64,000 nucleotides of DNA, from positions 1 to 64,000 of the forward strand of contig NZ_JFHD01000004.1 in NCBI RefSeq assembly GCF_000698575.1, given 5' to 3'. A program made the position numbers and the translations under genes. Shown piece by piece: positions 48,103-56,825 of the stretch; positions within the stretch are counted from its first letter, which is position 1; each line of letters opens with the position of its first letter. The stretch is from Caballeronia zhejiangensis. GTDB taxonomy: Bacteria; Pseudomonadota; Gammaproteobacteria; Burkholderiales; Burkholderiaceae. Under the pieces are notes generated by a model that was not told the DNA's origin, did not search any database, and was given only the letters and a program-made list of their open reading frames with translations.

Positions 48103-49314
48103 ATGAGCAAGAACAGCAAAGCGAACAAAGGCATGCCCGCGCCCGATGACCGGCAGGCGCTTCTGACCGAACTGCGCCGTTGCAAAATGGCGCGCTCGCC
48201 GCACGCGTACGTCAGGGGCAATACCGAACGATTCTATGAGTGGGTGATGGAGGCGAACGGCGATTCGTTGCCTCGCGGCCCGGCGGTGTGGATTTGCGGC
48301 GACTGCCACACGGGCAATCTCGGACCGATTGCCAATGCCAAAGGCAAAGTGGAAATCCAGATTCGCGACCTCGATCAGACGGTGATCGGCAACCCGGTGC
48401 ATGACGTCGTTCGTTTGGGCTTGTCGCTTGCGACGGCTGCGCGCGGATCATCGTTGTCGGGGCTGAACGTCGTGCGAATGATCGAGGCGCTGGCCGCAGG
48501 ATATGAATCGGCATTCGCGGATGAAGTCATCGACATCAGGCGTCCCGAACCCGTTCACGTGACGATGAAGGAAGCCGTGCATCGATCGTGGCAGCATCTC
48601 GCGCGCGAGCGCATCGAGGACCTGCATCCGACGATTCCCTTGGGCAAACGCTTCTGGCCGCTTGCCGGAGACGAGCGAAAGGCGATCGAAGCGCTCTTCG
48701 CCGATGAGGACATCGCAAGCCTGCCGACGAGCCTGAAGGGACGCAAGGATTCGGGCGAGATCGTCGTGCTGGACGCGGCGTACTGGGTAAAGGGTTGCAG
48801 CTCGCTCGGCCGTCTGCGTTATGCGGTCCTGCTCGATGTCGATGGTGGCGTCGTCGAAGGCGACGACCTGTGTCTGATGGACATCAAGGAAGGCGTGAAG
48901 GCCGCCGCGCCCCGTTACGACGACGTCGCGATGCCGCGCGACAACGCCTTGCGCGTCCTCGAAGGCGCGCGAAACCTGTCGCCGTTTCTCGGTGAACGCA
49001 TGCGCGCGGCCCGCCTGCTCGATCGCGGCGTGGTGATCCGCGAGTTGTTGCCGCAGGACATGAAACTCGAGATCGAGCAACTCGGCAAGGATGACGCGAT
49101 GCACGTCGCGCATTATCTCGCGGGTGTCGTAGGCAAGGCGCATGCGCGTCAGATGGACGACGCAACGAAGCGCGAGTGGCGAGCCGAACTCGGCCGCAAT
49201 CGATCGAAGACCATCGACGCGCCGCTATGGCTTTGGAACAGCATCGTGCAGTTGGTGAGCAGCCACGAAGCGGGCTACCTCGAGCATTGCCGCCGTTACG
49301 CGACCGACGCGTGA
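48103..49314 (+). CDS. DUF2252 kinase-like protein
   Basis: 403 residues, starting at ATG 48103. The family motifs are present: F-Y-E-W-V, the W-I-C-G-D-C-H-T-G-N-L-G segment, R-D-L-D-Q-T, and V-K-G-C-S-S-L-G-R-L-R-Y followed by L-M-D-I-K-E. The G-D-x-H-x-G-N and D-x-D elements resemble the catalytic loop of aminoglycoside phosphotransferase/HipA-like kinases. The substrate is not known. It follows the FUSC gene by 62 bases on the same strand and may share its transcript. Confidence 0.88.
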   Translation: MSKNSKANKGMPAPDDRQALLTELRRCKMARSPHAYVRGNTERFYEWVMEANGDSLPRGPAVWICGDCHTGNLGPIANAKGKVEIQIRDLDQTVIGNPVHDVVRLGLSLATAARGSSLSGLNVVRMIEALAAGYESAFADEVIDIRRPEPVHVTMKEAVHRSWQHLARERIEDLHPTIPLGKRFWPLAGDERKAIEALFADEDIASLPTSLKGRKDSGEIVVLDAAYWVKGCSSLGRLRYAVLLDVDGGVVEGDDLCLMDIKEGVKAAAPRYDDVAMPRDNALRVLEGARNLSPFLGERMRAARLLDRGVVIRELLPQDMKLEIEQLGKDDAMHVAHYLAGVVGKAHARQMDDATKREWRAELGRNRSKTIDAPLWLWNSIVQLVSSHEAGYLEHCRRYATDA

Positions 49315-49328
49315 GGGTACGCATCGCT

Positions 49329-50720
49329 TCAAAGCATCGGCATATGCAGATGATGCGGATCGGCCATCATGTCCGCCACGCGCCTTAGCGCTTCGCGGCA
49401 ATCCTCGCGATCCTGTGGCCCGCCGAGACACAGCCGCAGCGCATTCGGCGGATTGCCATCGGTAGAGAACGCGGCGCCGGCCACCGCGCCGATGCCTTGA
49501 TTGCGTAACTGCAACGCGAGTTCCGGCGCGCTCCAGTCGGACATCGAAGGCACGGGCAGCCAGAGATGAAACCCTTGCGGATCCGCGTCGAAGGCGAGAC
49601 CTCGAAGCTCCGCCGACGCGATAGCCTGCCTCGCCGCCGCTTCATCGCGAATGGAATCGAGCACGTCGCCGGCGGTGCCATCGTTGATCCATTGCGTTGC
49701 GAGCAGCACGGTGAACGGGCTCGGCATGACCGACGTCGCCCGCAACGCTCCCGCGATGCGCTGAGTCTGCCGCGACGTCGGCGCCTTCAGATACGCGACA
49801 CGCAACCCCGCGCCAAGCGTCTTCGATAAGCCGGTTACGTGATACGTCAGTTCGGGTGCGAGTTCGGCAAGGGTGGCGGGTGCATCGCAAGGCAACATGC
49901 CGTAAGGCTCGTCCTCGATGATCGGCACGTTATAACGCAAGGCCACATCGGCCAGCGCTTCGCGCCGCTGCCGCGTCAACGTCAACGTGCTCGGATTCTG
50001 CAAGGTCGGATTGCAATAGAAGCCGCCGGGCTTTTCCGTTCGGCACAATGCCTCGAACGCATGCGGCAGCGGCCCTTCATCGTCGCGCAACACGGCTTGC
50101 AGACGCACGCCCAGTTGCGATGCGATCGCCTTGATCCCCGGATAAGCGAGCGAATCCAGACAGATCATTTCACCCGGCCGCGCAAGCTGCGAAACGAGCG
50201 CGACGAGCGCGCCATGAATGCCGGGACAGACGAGCACGGTATCGACATCGACATCGGGAATGCGCGCCTTGAGCCACTCGCGGCCCGCAACGCGATCCGC
50301 CGTCGTGCCGCCGAAGTCCTGATAGCGCAGCAACTGAAACGGATCGGCGCGTTCCATCAGACTCGCCGCCGATGCACGCAGCCGCGCCGCGAGCGCGGGC
50401 GGTTCGGGTGGCATGTTCATCGACATCTCGACACTGCTGCCGCCCGCGAGCGGCAAGGTCTGCGTCCTGCCGCGCACGAACGTGCCGCTGCCCGCGCGTG
50501 AATCCAGCAGGCCGCGTTTGCGCGCTTCGGCATACGCGCGCGCGACGGTCGTGTAGTTGAGCCCGAGCAGATCGGCGAGGTCGCGCAGACCGGGCAGCCG
50601 GTCTCTCGGACGAAGCCGGCCGCTCGCCAAGTCTTCCTCGATCAGATCGGGAATCGTCAGATAAGCGGGCTTTCTGCTGTCTTCAAGCTTCCTGACCCAG
50701 TGATGCGCAAGCTGATTCAT
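49329..50720 (-). CDS. MocR-type GntR/aminotransferase transcriptional regulator
   Basis: 463 residues with start at 50720 (M-N-Q-L-A-H-H-W). The N-terminal GntR winged helix (L-R-D-L-A-D-L-L-G-L-N-Y-T-T-V-A-R-A-Y) is joined to a class I aminotransferase fold. The PLP lysine is in G-L-S-K-T-L-G and the D/Y pair in I-E-D-E-P-Y-G. MocR proteins use PLP and an amino acid or amine as effector. It is divergent from the Nit1C genes with 401 bases between starts, and tandem GATYGCA boxes lie in that region, so I infer that it controls the nitrilase cluster and perhaps itself. Confidence 0.92.
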   Translation of the reverse strand: MNQLAHHWVRKLEDSRKPAYLTIPDLIEEDLASGRLRPRDRLPGLRDLADLLGLNYTTVARAYAEARKRGLLDSRAGSGTFVRGRTQTLPLAGGSSVEMSMNMPPEPPALAARLRASAASLMERADPFQLLRYQDFGGTTADRVAGREWLKARIPDVDVDTVLVCPGIHGALVALVSQLARPGEMICLDSLAYPGIKAIASQLGVRLQAVLRDDEGPLPHAFEALCRTEKPGGFYCNPTLQNPSTLTLTRQRREALADVALRYNVPIIEDEPYGMLPCDAPATLAELAPELTYHVTGLSKTLGAGLRVAYLKAPTSRQTQRIAGALRATSVMPSPFTVLLATQWINDGTAGDVLDSIRDEAAARQAIASAELRGLAFDADPQGFHLWLPVPSMSDWSAPELALQLRNQGIGAVAGAAFSTDGNPPNALRLCLGGPQDREDCREALRRVADMMADPHHLHMPML

Positions 50721-50784
50721 GACCGCGATGTCTCCGGCGATGGTTCGGATGACCTTAGCATGACAAAACAATCGATCGAAAAGA

Positions 50785-50832
50785 GATCGCATGCGCTGAT
50801 CGCACTTGATTGCATTGATCGCATCGATGCAC
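50785..50832. promoter_or_regulatory. Tandem GATYGCA boxes near the MocR gene
   Basis: GATCGCA at 50785, 50798 and 50817, GATTGCA at 50808, and a reduced GATGCA at 50826 lie in the same orientation, spaced by 13, 10, 9 and 9 bases, close to one helical turn. They are 65-110 bases upstream of the mocR-like start. Direct repeats of this sort are typical targets for MocR regulators. Confidence 0.5.
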
Positions 50833-50838
50833 GGCTTC

Positions 50839-50853
50839 GGTGTGCCGCGCACC
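50839..50853. promoter_or_regulatory. Imperfect palindrome in the Nit1C upstream region
   Basis: GGTGTGC-C-GCGCACC matches at six of seven arm positions. It may be a protein site, but it does not match the NtrC consensus orientation. Confidence 0.25.
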
Positions 50854-50985
50854 ATGCACACGCTTTTCTGCGCTGAAATCGTGCGTGGGGTAGGCGGGCA
50901 TGAGCGAGGCGGCGCGTCGCGAAGGCCCGTGAATCAAGGCTTCCGCAAAAAATTTTCGCTTCGCGCATGCAAGATCGTTTTGCTT

Positions 50986-51004
50986 GATTGCAAAGTGATT
51001 GCAT
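50986..51004. promoter_or_regulatory. Second pair of GATTGCA boxes near the sigma-54 element
   Basis: GATTGCA at 50986-50992 and at 50997-51003 are 11 bases apart, in the same orientation as the distal group. They lie just upstream of the proposed Nit1C promoter, in the position expected for an activator or repressor that shares the distal boxes. Confidence 0.5.
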
Positions 51005-51011
51005 TTCGCGG

Positions 51012-51037
51012 GCCAATCATTGGCATATCCGTTGCGT
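51012..51037 (+). promoter_or_regulatory. Candidate sigma-54 (RpoN) promoter of the Nit1C operon, with overlapping palindrome
   Basis: TTGGCAT at 51020-51026 and TTGCG at 51032-51036 match the -24 (TGGCA) and -12 (TTGC) elements. The GG and GC doublets have exactly the 10-base spacing required. The start of transcription would be near 51047, about 75 bases before the first gene. GCCAAT-C-ATTGGC (51012-51024), a perfect 6+1+6 palindrome, overlaps the -24 element and could allow repression. Nitrogen control through sigma-54 would suit this cluster. Confidence 0.55.
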
Positions 51038-51121
51038 TTTAGCGTTCGCCGTCGCGATGAATGCGATCGACCACGATCGAGAGCGACGGCTCGTTCGCGA
51101 ACCCATACATCGGAGAATGCC

Positions 51122-51604
51122 ATGCCCGCAGTCAATCAACCGCTTCACAAGAACGGCGACTTTCTGGTCGACTACGAAGAGAAAGTCTTCGAGGATGTGA
51201 AGGCCGAACCCGGCGAAAAGGCGCTCGTCACGTTTCATACGGTTGCGTTCGAAGGCTCGATCGGCTTCGTGAACATGCTGCAGGCCACGCGTCTGCAACG
51301 CAAGGGTTTCGATACGTCGGTGCTGCTCTACGGTCCCGGCGTCACGCTCGGTCTGCAACGCGGTTTTCCGACGCTCGGCGACGAAGCCTTCCCCGGCCAT
51401 CTCAACTTCAACAAGCAACTGCAGAAGTTCATGGCCGAAGGCGGCAAGGTGTACGCGTGCCGCTTCGCATTGCAGGCGCTTTACGGACACGGCGAAGCCT
51501 CGCTGATCGAAGGCATTCGTCCGATCAACCCGCTCGACGTGCTCGATCTCCAGTTGCTTCATCGCAAGGAGAATGCGCTCGTCATCCATACGTGGACCGT
51601 GTGA
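51122..51604 (+). CDS. MSMEG_0572/Sll0783-family protein, first gene of the Nit1C cluster
   Basis: 160 residues. It resembles a small DsrE-like fold: a beta-alpha start ([19 protein letters not shown]), [15 protein letters not shown], and a late [13 protein letters not shown] with a conserved Cys. This is the Sll0783 family, which always accompanies the Nit1 nitrilase; in Synechocystis it is induced by nitrogen starvation. The biochemical role is unknown. An AGAA/GGAG-like site precedes ATG 51122. The nitrilase gene starts 5 bases after its stop. Confidence 0.9.
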   Translation: MPAVNQPLHKNGDFLVDYEEKVFEDVKAEPGEKALVTFHTVAFEGSIGFVNMLQATRLQRKGFDTSVLLYGPGVTLGLQRGFPTLGDEAFPGHLNFNKQLQKFMAEGGKVYACRFALQALYGHGEASLIEGIRPINPLDVLDLQLLHRKENALVIHTWTV

Positions 51605-51609
51605 CGATC

Positions 51610-52617
51610 ATGGCCGATGCCCTTTCGAAAAAGCGCATCGTGCGCGCCGCCGCCGTGCAGATCACGCCGGACTTCGAGCGTCCGAACGGCACGCTCGACC
51701 GCGTCTGCACGGCCATCGACGAAGCCGCGGCGCAGGGCGTGCAGCTCATCGTGTTCCCCGAGACCTTCGTGCCGTATTACCCGTATTTCTCGTTCGTGCG
51801 CGCGCCGGTGGCATCGGGCGCCGATCACATGAAGCTCTACGAGGAAGCGGTCGTGGTGCCGGGGCCGGTCACGCAGGCGGTGGCCGAACACGCGCGGCTC
51901 GCGAACATGGTCGTCGTGCTCGGCGTGAACGAGCGCGATCACGGCAGCCTGTACAACACGCAGCTCATCTTCGATACCGACGGCAAGCTGCTGCTCAAGC
52001 GCCGCAAGATCACGCCGACGTTTCATGAACGCATGATCTGGGGACAAGGCGACGCAGCCGGTCTCAAGGTCGTCGAAACGGGCGTCGGACGAGTCGGCGC
52101 GCTCGCGTGCTGGGAGCACTACAACCCGCTCGCGCGCTATGCGCTGATGACGCAGCATGAAGAGATCCATTGCAGCCAGTTCCCCGGCTCGCTGGTCGGT
52201 CCGATCTTCGCGGAGCAGATCGAAGTGACGATCCGCCATCACGCGCTCGAATCGGGCTGCTTCGTCGTCAACGCGACGGGCTGGCTCACCGATGCGCAGA
52301 TCGAAGCCGTCACGCCCGACCCGAATCTGCAACGCGCGCTGCGCGGCGGCTGCAACACGGCGATCGTCTCGCCCGAAGGCCAGCATCTCGCCGAGCTTTT
52401 GCGCGAAGGCGAGGGCATGGTGATCGCCGATCTCGACATGGCGCTCATCACGAAGCGCAAACGCATGATGGATTCGGTCGGTCATTACGCACGGCCCGAA
52501 CTGCTGAGCCTCGCGATCAACGATCGCCCGGCATCGCCCGTCACCTCCTTCAAGGACACCGAACACGATGAGCGCCCGAGAGAACCTGCCGGCATCGACA
52601 CGGCAATTGATGACTGA
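51610..52617 (+). CDS. nitC: Nit1-subfamily nitrilase (Nit6803-like)
   Basis: 335 residues. The catalytic triad of the nitrilase superfamily is intact: E51 in [12 protein letters not shown]133 in [10 protein letters not shown], and C167 in A-C-W-E-H-Y-N-P-L. The sequence Y-Y-P-Y-F-S-F and the cluster order identify the Nit1 branch. Nitrilases convert nitriles to acids and ammonia. The Nit1C cluster has been linked genetically to growth on cyanide as nitrogen source in some bacteria. Its end overlaps the start of the radical SAM gene by up to 50 bases. Confidence 0.95.
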   Translation: MADALSKKRIVRAAAVQITPDFERPNGTLDRVCTAIDEAAAQGVQLIVFPETFVPYYPYFSFVRAPVASGADHMKLYEEAVVVPGPVTQAVAEHARLANMVVVLGVNERDHGSLYNTQLIFDTDGKLLLKRRKITPTFHERMIWGQGDAAGLKVVETGVGRVGALACWEHYNPLARYALMTQHEEIHCSQFPGSLVGPIFAEQIEVTIRHHALESGCFVVNATGWLTDAQIEAVTPDPNLQRALRGGCNTAIVSPEGQHLAELLREGEGMVIADLDMALITKRKRMMDSVGHYARPELLSLAINDRPASPVTSFKDTEHDERPREPAGIDTAIDD

Positions 52618-53680
52618 GCTTCAGTCGACGGGCCTGCGGCTCGTCGATCCGCGCGCGGGCGTGTCGAGCCGGCGCGGCGGCGCGGGACCGTCGGATCACA
52701 AGGCGGTCACGGTCGATGGCGTGACCATCATGGTGCCCGTGCATACGAGCACCGCGTGGGAATCGCCGTTCGTCGCCGGAGAGCCCGATGCGAACGGCAA
52801 GAGCGCGCTGATGCGCAACACCATTCCGATCGCGAGCATCAGCTTTCCGAAGGCGCCGCGCTTCTATGCGATGCAGACGCTCGACGGCGTGCCTTACTCG
52901 CACATCGCGACGCTGCATAGCGCCGACGTGCTCGCGACGACCGTGCTGCAAACCTGCATCCGCTACGAGAGCCGGCGCAAGTCGTGCAAGTTCTGCGCGA
53001 TCGGCCAGTCGCTCGCGGCGGGGCGCACGATCGCGCGCAAGACGCCGGAGCAGCTTGCCGAAGTCGCGCGCGCAGCCGTGCTTCTCGATGGCGTCAAGCA
53101 TATGGTGCTCACGACCGGCACGCCGCCCACATCCGATCGCGGCGCGCAGATCCTTTGCGAAAGCGCGTTCGCGATCAAGGCCGCGGTCGATCTGCCGATC
53201 CAGGCGCAATGCGAGCCGCCCGACGACGATCGCTGGTTCGAGCGCATGAAGGCAAGCGGCATCGACACGCTCGGCATGCATCTCGAAGCGGTGACGCCTT
53301 CCGTGCGCGAACGCATCATGCCGGGCAAGGCGACGGTGCCGGTCGCGCGTTACATGGAAGCCTTCGAGGCGGCGGTCGCCGTATTCGGACGCGGACAGGT
53401 GAGCACGTACATTCTCGCGGGGCTCGGCGACAGCGCGCAGGCCATCGTCGATACGGCGCGCGAGCTCATCGCGCTCGGTGTGTATCCGTTCGTCGTGCCC
53501 TTCGTGCCGATCAGCGGCACGCCGCTCGAAGATCATCCCGCGCCCACGCCCGAATTCATGCGCTCGGTGCTGGCGCCCATCGGCGCGATGCTCGCAAACG
53601 CCAACATGCGTTCCGCCGATATCAAAGCGGGCTGCGGCAAATGCGGCGCGTGCTCGTCGCTTTCTTCGTACGAGGTGTGA
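52568..53680 (+). CDS. MSMEG_0568-family radical SAM protein
   Basis: 370 residues from ATG 52568; ATG 52610, which overlaps the nitrilase stop by only 8 bases, is an alternative start. The iron-sulfur cysteines are spaced C130-X9-C140-X2-C143, not the canonical CX3CX2C. The barrel continues with T-T-G-T-P and H-L-E-A-V-T-P-S-V, like biotin-synthase relatives. A C-terminal C356-x2-C359-x2-C362 could hold a second cluster or metal. Members always occur in Nit1C clusters; the reaction is unknown but may create or cleave the nitrile-bearing substrate. Confidence 0.92.
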   Translation: MSARENLPASTRQLMTELQSTGLRLVDPRAGVSSRRGGAGPSDHKAVTVDGVTIMVPVHTSTAWESPFVAGEPDANGKSALMRNTIPIASISFPKAPRFYAMQTLDGVPYSHIATLHSADVLATTVLQTCIRYESRRKSCKFCAIGQSLAAGRTIARKTPEQLAEVARAAVLLDGVKHMVLTTGTPPTSDRGAQILCESAFAIKAAVDLPIQAQCEPPDDDRWFERMKASGIDTLGMHLEAVTPSVRERIMPGKATVPVARYMEAFEAAVAVFGRGQVSTYILAGLGDSAQAIVDTARELIALGVYPFVVPFVPISGTPLEDHPAPTPEFMRSVLAPIGAMLANANMRSADIKAGCGKCGACSSLSSYEV

Positions 53681-53681
53681 C

Positions 53682-54242
53682 ATGTTCGTCGAAGCCATCG
53701 AGGGCGATGCATTCGATCTCGCCTATACGCCGGTCGAATATCGCGTCAAGTGGGCAACGCTGCCGTGGGAAGCGGATGAAGCGTACAAGCTGCGCCGCGC
53801 GGTGTTCTGCATCGAGCAGGGCGTGTTCGTCGGCGACGATCGCGACGAGATCGACGAACGCGCGCAACTGCTCGTTGCGCTGAGTTGCGTCGCGGGCATG
53901 CCGGAGCAGGTCGTCGGCACGGTACGCATCCACGAGACGCAGCCGCGCGTGTGGCTCGGCTCGCGGCTCGCCGTGCACGCCGCTTTCCGTTCGCACGGCA
54001 AGATCGGCTCGACGCTGATCCGGCTCGCGGTGTCGAGCGCACACGCGCTCGGATGCGAGACTTTTCTCGCGCATGTGCAGGCGCAGAACGTGCCGCTTTT
54101 CCGGCGTCTGCGCTGGGACACGCAGCGGGAAGAGACGCTCTTCGGCCGCCCGCATCATCTGATGCGCGCGCAACTCGATGCGTATCCGCCGTGCGTCACG
54201 CCGCAAAGCGGATTCGTCGCGCTGGCGCGGAGGCCGTCGTGA
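53682..54242 (+). CDS. MSMEG_0567/Sll0786-family N-acetyltransferase
   Basis: 186 residues, 1 base after the radical SAM stop. The GNAT fold is visible: a V-F-C-I-E-Q-G-V-F motif on the first helix, V-V-G-T-V-R-I-H, and the acyl-CoA loop R-S-H-G-K-I-G-S-T-L-I-R near 108. F-L-A-H-V-Q-A-Q-N-V-P-L-F-R-R-L follows as in the family. It probably acylates an amine made in the pathway. The stop overlaps the GTG of the next gene (GTGA). Confidence 0.9.
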   Translation: MFVEAIEGDAFDLAYTPVEYRVKWATLPWEADEAYKLRRAVFCIEQGVFVGDDRDEIDERAQLLVALSCVAGMPEQVVGTVRIHETQPRVWLGSRLAVHAAFRSHGKIGSTLIRLAVSSAHALGCETFLAHVQAQNVPLFRRLRWDTQREETLFGRPHHLMRAQLDAYPPCVTPQSGFVALARRPS

Positions 54243-55189
54243 ACGCGCTGGCCGGTCTCGTCGAACGCTTGCGCGAGAGTCGCGGCTTTCGTCACAAGAG
54301 CGATATCTCGGGCGTGTTGTCGCGGCTGCCTGAAGGCGCTCAGGCCGTGCCGATAGGCGACGACTGCGCCGCGATTCCCGATGGCGACGGCTATCTGCTC
54401 TTCGCCATCGAAGGGCTGGTGAGCGACTTCGTGCGCGCGATGCCGTGGTTCGCGGGCTACAGCGGCGTGATGGTGAACGTGAGCGATATCTACGCGATGG
54501 GCGGACGTCCGCTCGCCGTCGTCGATGCGCTGTGGAGCGGCGACGCGCAAGCGGCATCCGAGGTGCTCGCGGGCATGGCGGCGGCATCGTCGGCGTATGG
54601 CGTGCCGATCGTCGGCGGCCATAGCAACGTGCGCAGCGACCGCGCGCAGCTCGCGGTGGCGATCGTCGGGCGGGCCAGGAAGCTTTTGACGAGCTTCGAC
54701 GCGCGCCCCGGCGATGCGCTCGTGATGGCCGTCGATTTGCGCGGCCGTTTCGAGGAGCCTTATCCGTTCTGGAACGCATCGGTGAGCGCGCCTGCTGGCC
54801 GCGCGCGCGGCGATTACGAACTGCTGCCCGCGCTAGCCGAAGACGGCCTGTGCGATGCCGCGAAGGACATCAGCATGGCGGGCGCGCTCGGCACCGCGCT
54901 GATGTTGCTCGAATGCTCGAAGGCCGGCGCGCGCATCGATCTCGATGCGTTGCCCTGTCCCGAAGGCGTCGATTTCGAGCGTTGGCTCACGGCGTTTCCG
55001 AGCTTCGGCTTCGTGCTGTCCGTGCGTCCCGAACAGGTCGATGAAGTGCTCGCGCGCTTTGCTTCGCGCGACCTCGCGAGCGCGGTGATCGGCCAAGTGG
55101 ATGCATCGCGTGAAGTCGTGTTGACGCGCGACGGCGATGCCGCGTTGCTATGGAACCTGCACGAGGAGCCGTTCATATGCGCGCGATGA
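54239..55189 (+). CDS. Sll0787-family AIR-synthase-like (PurM fold) ATP enzyme, GTG start
   Basis: 316 residues. It starts at GTG 54239 overlapping the acetyltransferase stop. PurM-fold motifs are present: I-G-D-D-C-A-A-I (nucleotide loop), M-V-N-V-S-D-I-Y-A-M-G-G-R-P, G-G-H-S-N, and K-D-I-S-M-A-G-A-L-G-T. Related enzymes (PurM, ThiL, SelD, HypE) use ATP to activate an amide or phosphorylate; HypE makes a nitrile from a thiocarboxamide, an attractive analogy in a nitrilase cluster. The reaction here is not established. Confidence 0.9.
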   Translation: MNALAGLVERLRESRGFRHKSDISGVLSRLPEGAQAVPIGDDCAAIPDGDGYLLFAIEGLVSDFVRAMPWFAGYSGVMVNVSDIYAMGGRPLAVVDALWSGDAQAASEVLAGMAAASSAYGVPIVGGHSNVRSDRAQLAVAIVGRARKLLTSFDARPGDALVMAVDLRGRFEEPYPFWNASVSAPAGRARGDYELLPALAEDGLCDAAKDISMAGALGTALMLLECSKAGARIDLDALPCPEGVDFERWLTAFPSFGFVLSVRPEQVDEVLARFASRDLASAVIGQVDASREVVLTRDGDAALLWNLHEEPFICAR

Positions 55190-55211
55190 ACCCCGCAACC
55201 GAGGCTACACC

Positions 55212-55496
55212 ATGCCAGTGATGCATTTTCTGATTCGTTGGCCCGACGGCGTCGAGGCGAACTGCTATTCGCCTTCGACGGTCGTCGGCGAGTATTTCGC
55301 GGCAGGCGAAAGCTATAGCGTCGGCGATTTCGTCGCGCGTTCGCGCGAGGCGCTGCACATCGGCTCGGAGCGCGTGCGGGAGAAATACGGCTTCGCGTGC
55401 TCGGCCGCGCTCGATCAGCTTGCGCGCATCGAAGAGGATGCGAGCCGCTTCAGCGAAGCGCACGAGGCACGCGTCACCGTGCTGGCGCTCGATTGA
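55212..55496 (+). CDS. MSMEG_0570-family small protein
   Basis: 94 residues from ATG 55212. It begins M-H-F-L-I-R-W-P-D-G and has C-Y-S-P-S-T-V-V-G-E-Y-F, a short mixed alpha/beta protein. The family occurs only in Nit1C-type clusters as far as I know and has no assigned activity. It has the right position between the AIR-synthase-like and flavin oxidoreductase genes. Confidence 0.88.
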   Translation: MPVMHFLIRWPDGVEANCYSPSTVVGEYFAAGESYSVGDFVARSREALHIGSERVREKYGFACSAALDQLARIEEDASRFSEAHEARVTVLALD

Positions 55497-55526
55497 CTCA
55501 CTTGTCGAATGGTAGAGGGATTGAAT

Positions 55527-56816
55527 ATGTCGAACATCGATTCAGCACAGACCGCGCCGGCGCATTACAGCGTGATCGTCATCGGCGGCGGACAGGCCGG
55601 GCTTTCGGCCAGCTACTTCCTGAAGCAGGCCAGCATCGATCATCTCGTGCTGGAAAAGCACAGCGTCACGCACACATGGCGCACGCAGCGCTGGGACACG
55701 TTCTGCCTCGTGACGCCCAACTGGCAATGCGCGTTGCCGGGGCATCCGTATCAGGGCGCGGACCCGCACGGCTTCATGAAGAAGGACGAGATCATCGACT
55801 ATCTCGATGCGTTCATCGCCAAGGTGAATGCGCCGGTGCTCGAGGACGCGGCGGTCACGCGCGTCACGCGCGACGCGCAAGGACGCTTCGCCGTGACGAG
55901 CACGCGCGGCGCGTTCACGGCGGATCAGATCGTGGTCGCGTCGGGCGGCTATCACACGCCGATCGTGCCGCGCATGGCCGAGCGTCTGCCCGCTGACATC
56001 GTGCAGGTGCAGTCATCGGAATATCGCAACGCCGGTGCGCTGCCGCCCGGCGCGGTGCTCGTCGTCGGCTCGGGTCAGTCAGGCGCGCAGATCGCGGAAG
56101 ATCTGCATCTGTCGGGACGCAAGGTTCATCTCGCGGTCGGCGAGGCGCCGCGTTGCGCGCGGTTTCATCGCGGTCGCGATGTCGTCGACTGGCTCGCGGA
56201 CATGCGCTATTACGACATGCCCGTGACCGATCATCCGCTGCGCGAAGGCGTGCGCGACAACACCAATCATTACGTCACGGGCCGCGACGGCGGACGCGAC
56301 ATCGATCTGCGCCGCTTCGCGCTCGAAGGCATGGAACTGTTTGGCCGGCTCGAAGACTTCCGTGACGGCAAGCTGCGTTTCGCGACCAACCTGCGCGCGA
56401 ATCTCGATGACGCCGACGATACCTATAACCGCATCAACGCGAGCATCGACGGTTTCATCGCGAAGCACGGCATCGACGCGCCTCCCGCCGCGCCTTATGT
56501 ACCCATCTGGCAGCCGCAGGAAGAGCGCGCGGAGCTCGACCTGCAGGCGAGCGGGATCACATCGATCGTATGGTGCATAGGGTTCACGCCGGACTTCGCG
56601 TGGCTCGATGCGCCGGTGTTCAACGGACGCGGTTATCCATCGCATACGCGCGGCGTGACGGCGGTGAAGGGCCTTTATTTCGTCGGCTTGCCGTGGCTGC
56701 ATACGTGGGGCTCGGGCCGCTTCTCCGGCGTGGCGCGCGATGCGCAATACATCGTCGATGCGGTGTGCGCCGAGCGGGCAAACGCGCCGGAGCGCGCGTC
56801 GATCGCGTGCGCGTAA
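55527..56816 (+). CDS. MSMEG_0569-family flavin-dependent oxidoreductase
   Basis: 429 residues from ATG 55527 (AGAGGG upstream). Two Rossmann motifs are present: G-G-G-Q-A-G-L-S near 20 for FAD and G-S-G-Q-S-G-A-Q near 180 for NAD(P)H, and W-R-T-Q-R-W-D-T-F-C between them. The architecture is that of CzcO/flavin-containing monooxygenases. N- or C-oxygenation of a pathway intermediate is the likely role; N-hydroxylation leading to an oxime or nitrile would fit. It precedes the LnmK-like gene by 9 bases. Confidence 0.92.
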   Translation: MSNIDSAQTAPAHYSVIVIGGGQAGLSASYFLKQASIDHLVLEKHSVTHTWRTQRWDTFCLVTPNWQCALPGHPYQGADPHGFMKKDEIIDYLDAFIAKVNAPVLEDAAVTRVTRDAQGRFAVTSTRGAFTADQIVVASGGYHTPIVPRMAERLPADIVQVQSSEYRNAGALPPGAVLVVGSGQSGAQIAEDLHLSGRKVHLAVGEAPRCARFHRGRDVVDWLADMRYYDMPVTDHPLREGVRDNTNHYVTGRDGGRDIDLRRFALEGMELFGRLEDFRDGKLRFATNLRANLDDADDTYNRINASIDGFIAKHGIDAPPAAPYVPIWQPQEERAELDLQASGITSIVWCIGFTPDFAWLDAPVFNGRGYPSHTRGVTAVKGLYFVGLPWLHTWGSGRFSGVARDAQYIVDAVCAERANAPERASIACA

Positions 56817-56825
56817 AGGAAGCTC

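Noticed and set aside
50839..50853. The palindrome as an NtrC binding site.
   Set aside because: Its half-sites read GGTG...CACC, opposite to the TGCACC...GGTGCA arrangement of NtrC sites; kept only as an unnamed palindrome.
51061..51609. An upstream extension of the nitrilase frame running through the first Nit1C gene.
   Set aside because: ATG 51610 gives the normal nitrilase N-terminus; the upstream part is Arg-rich shadow of another real gene.
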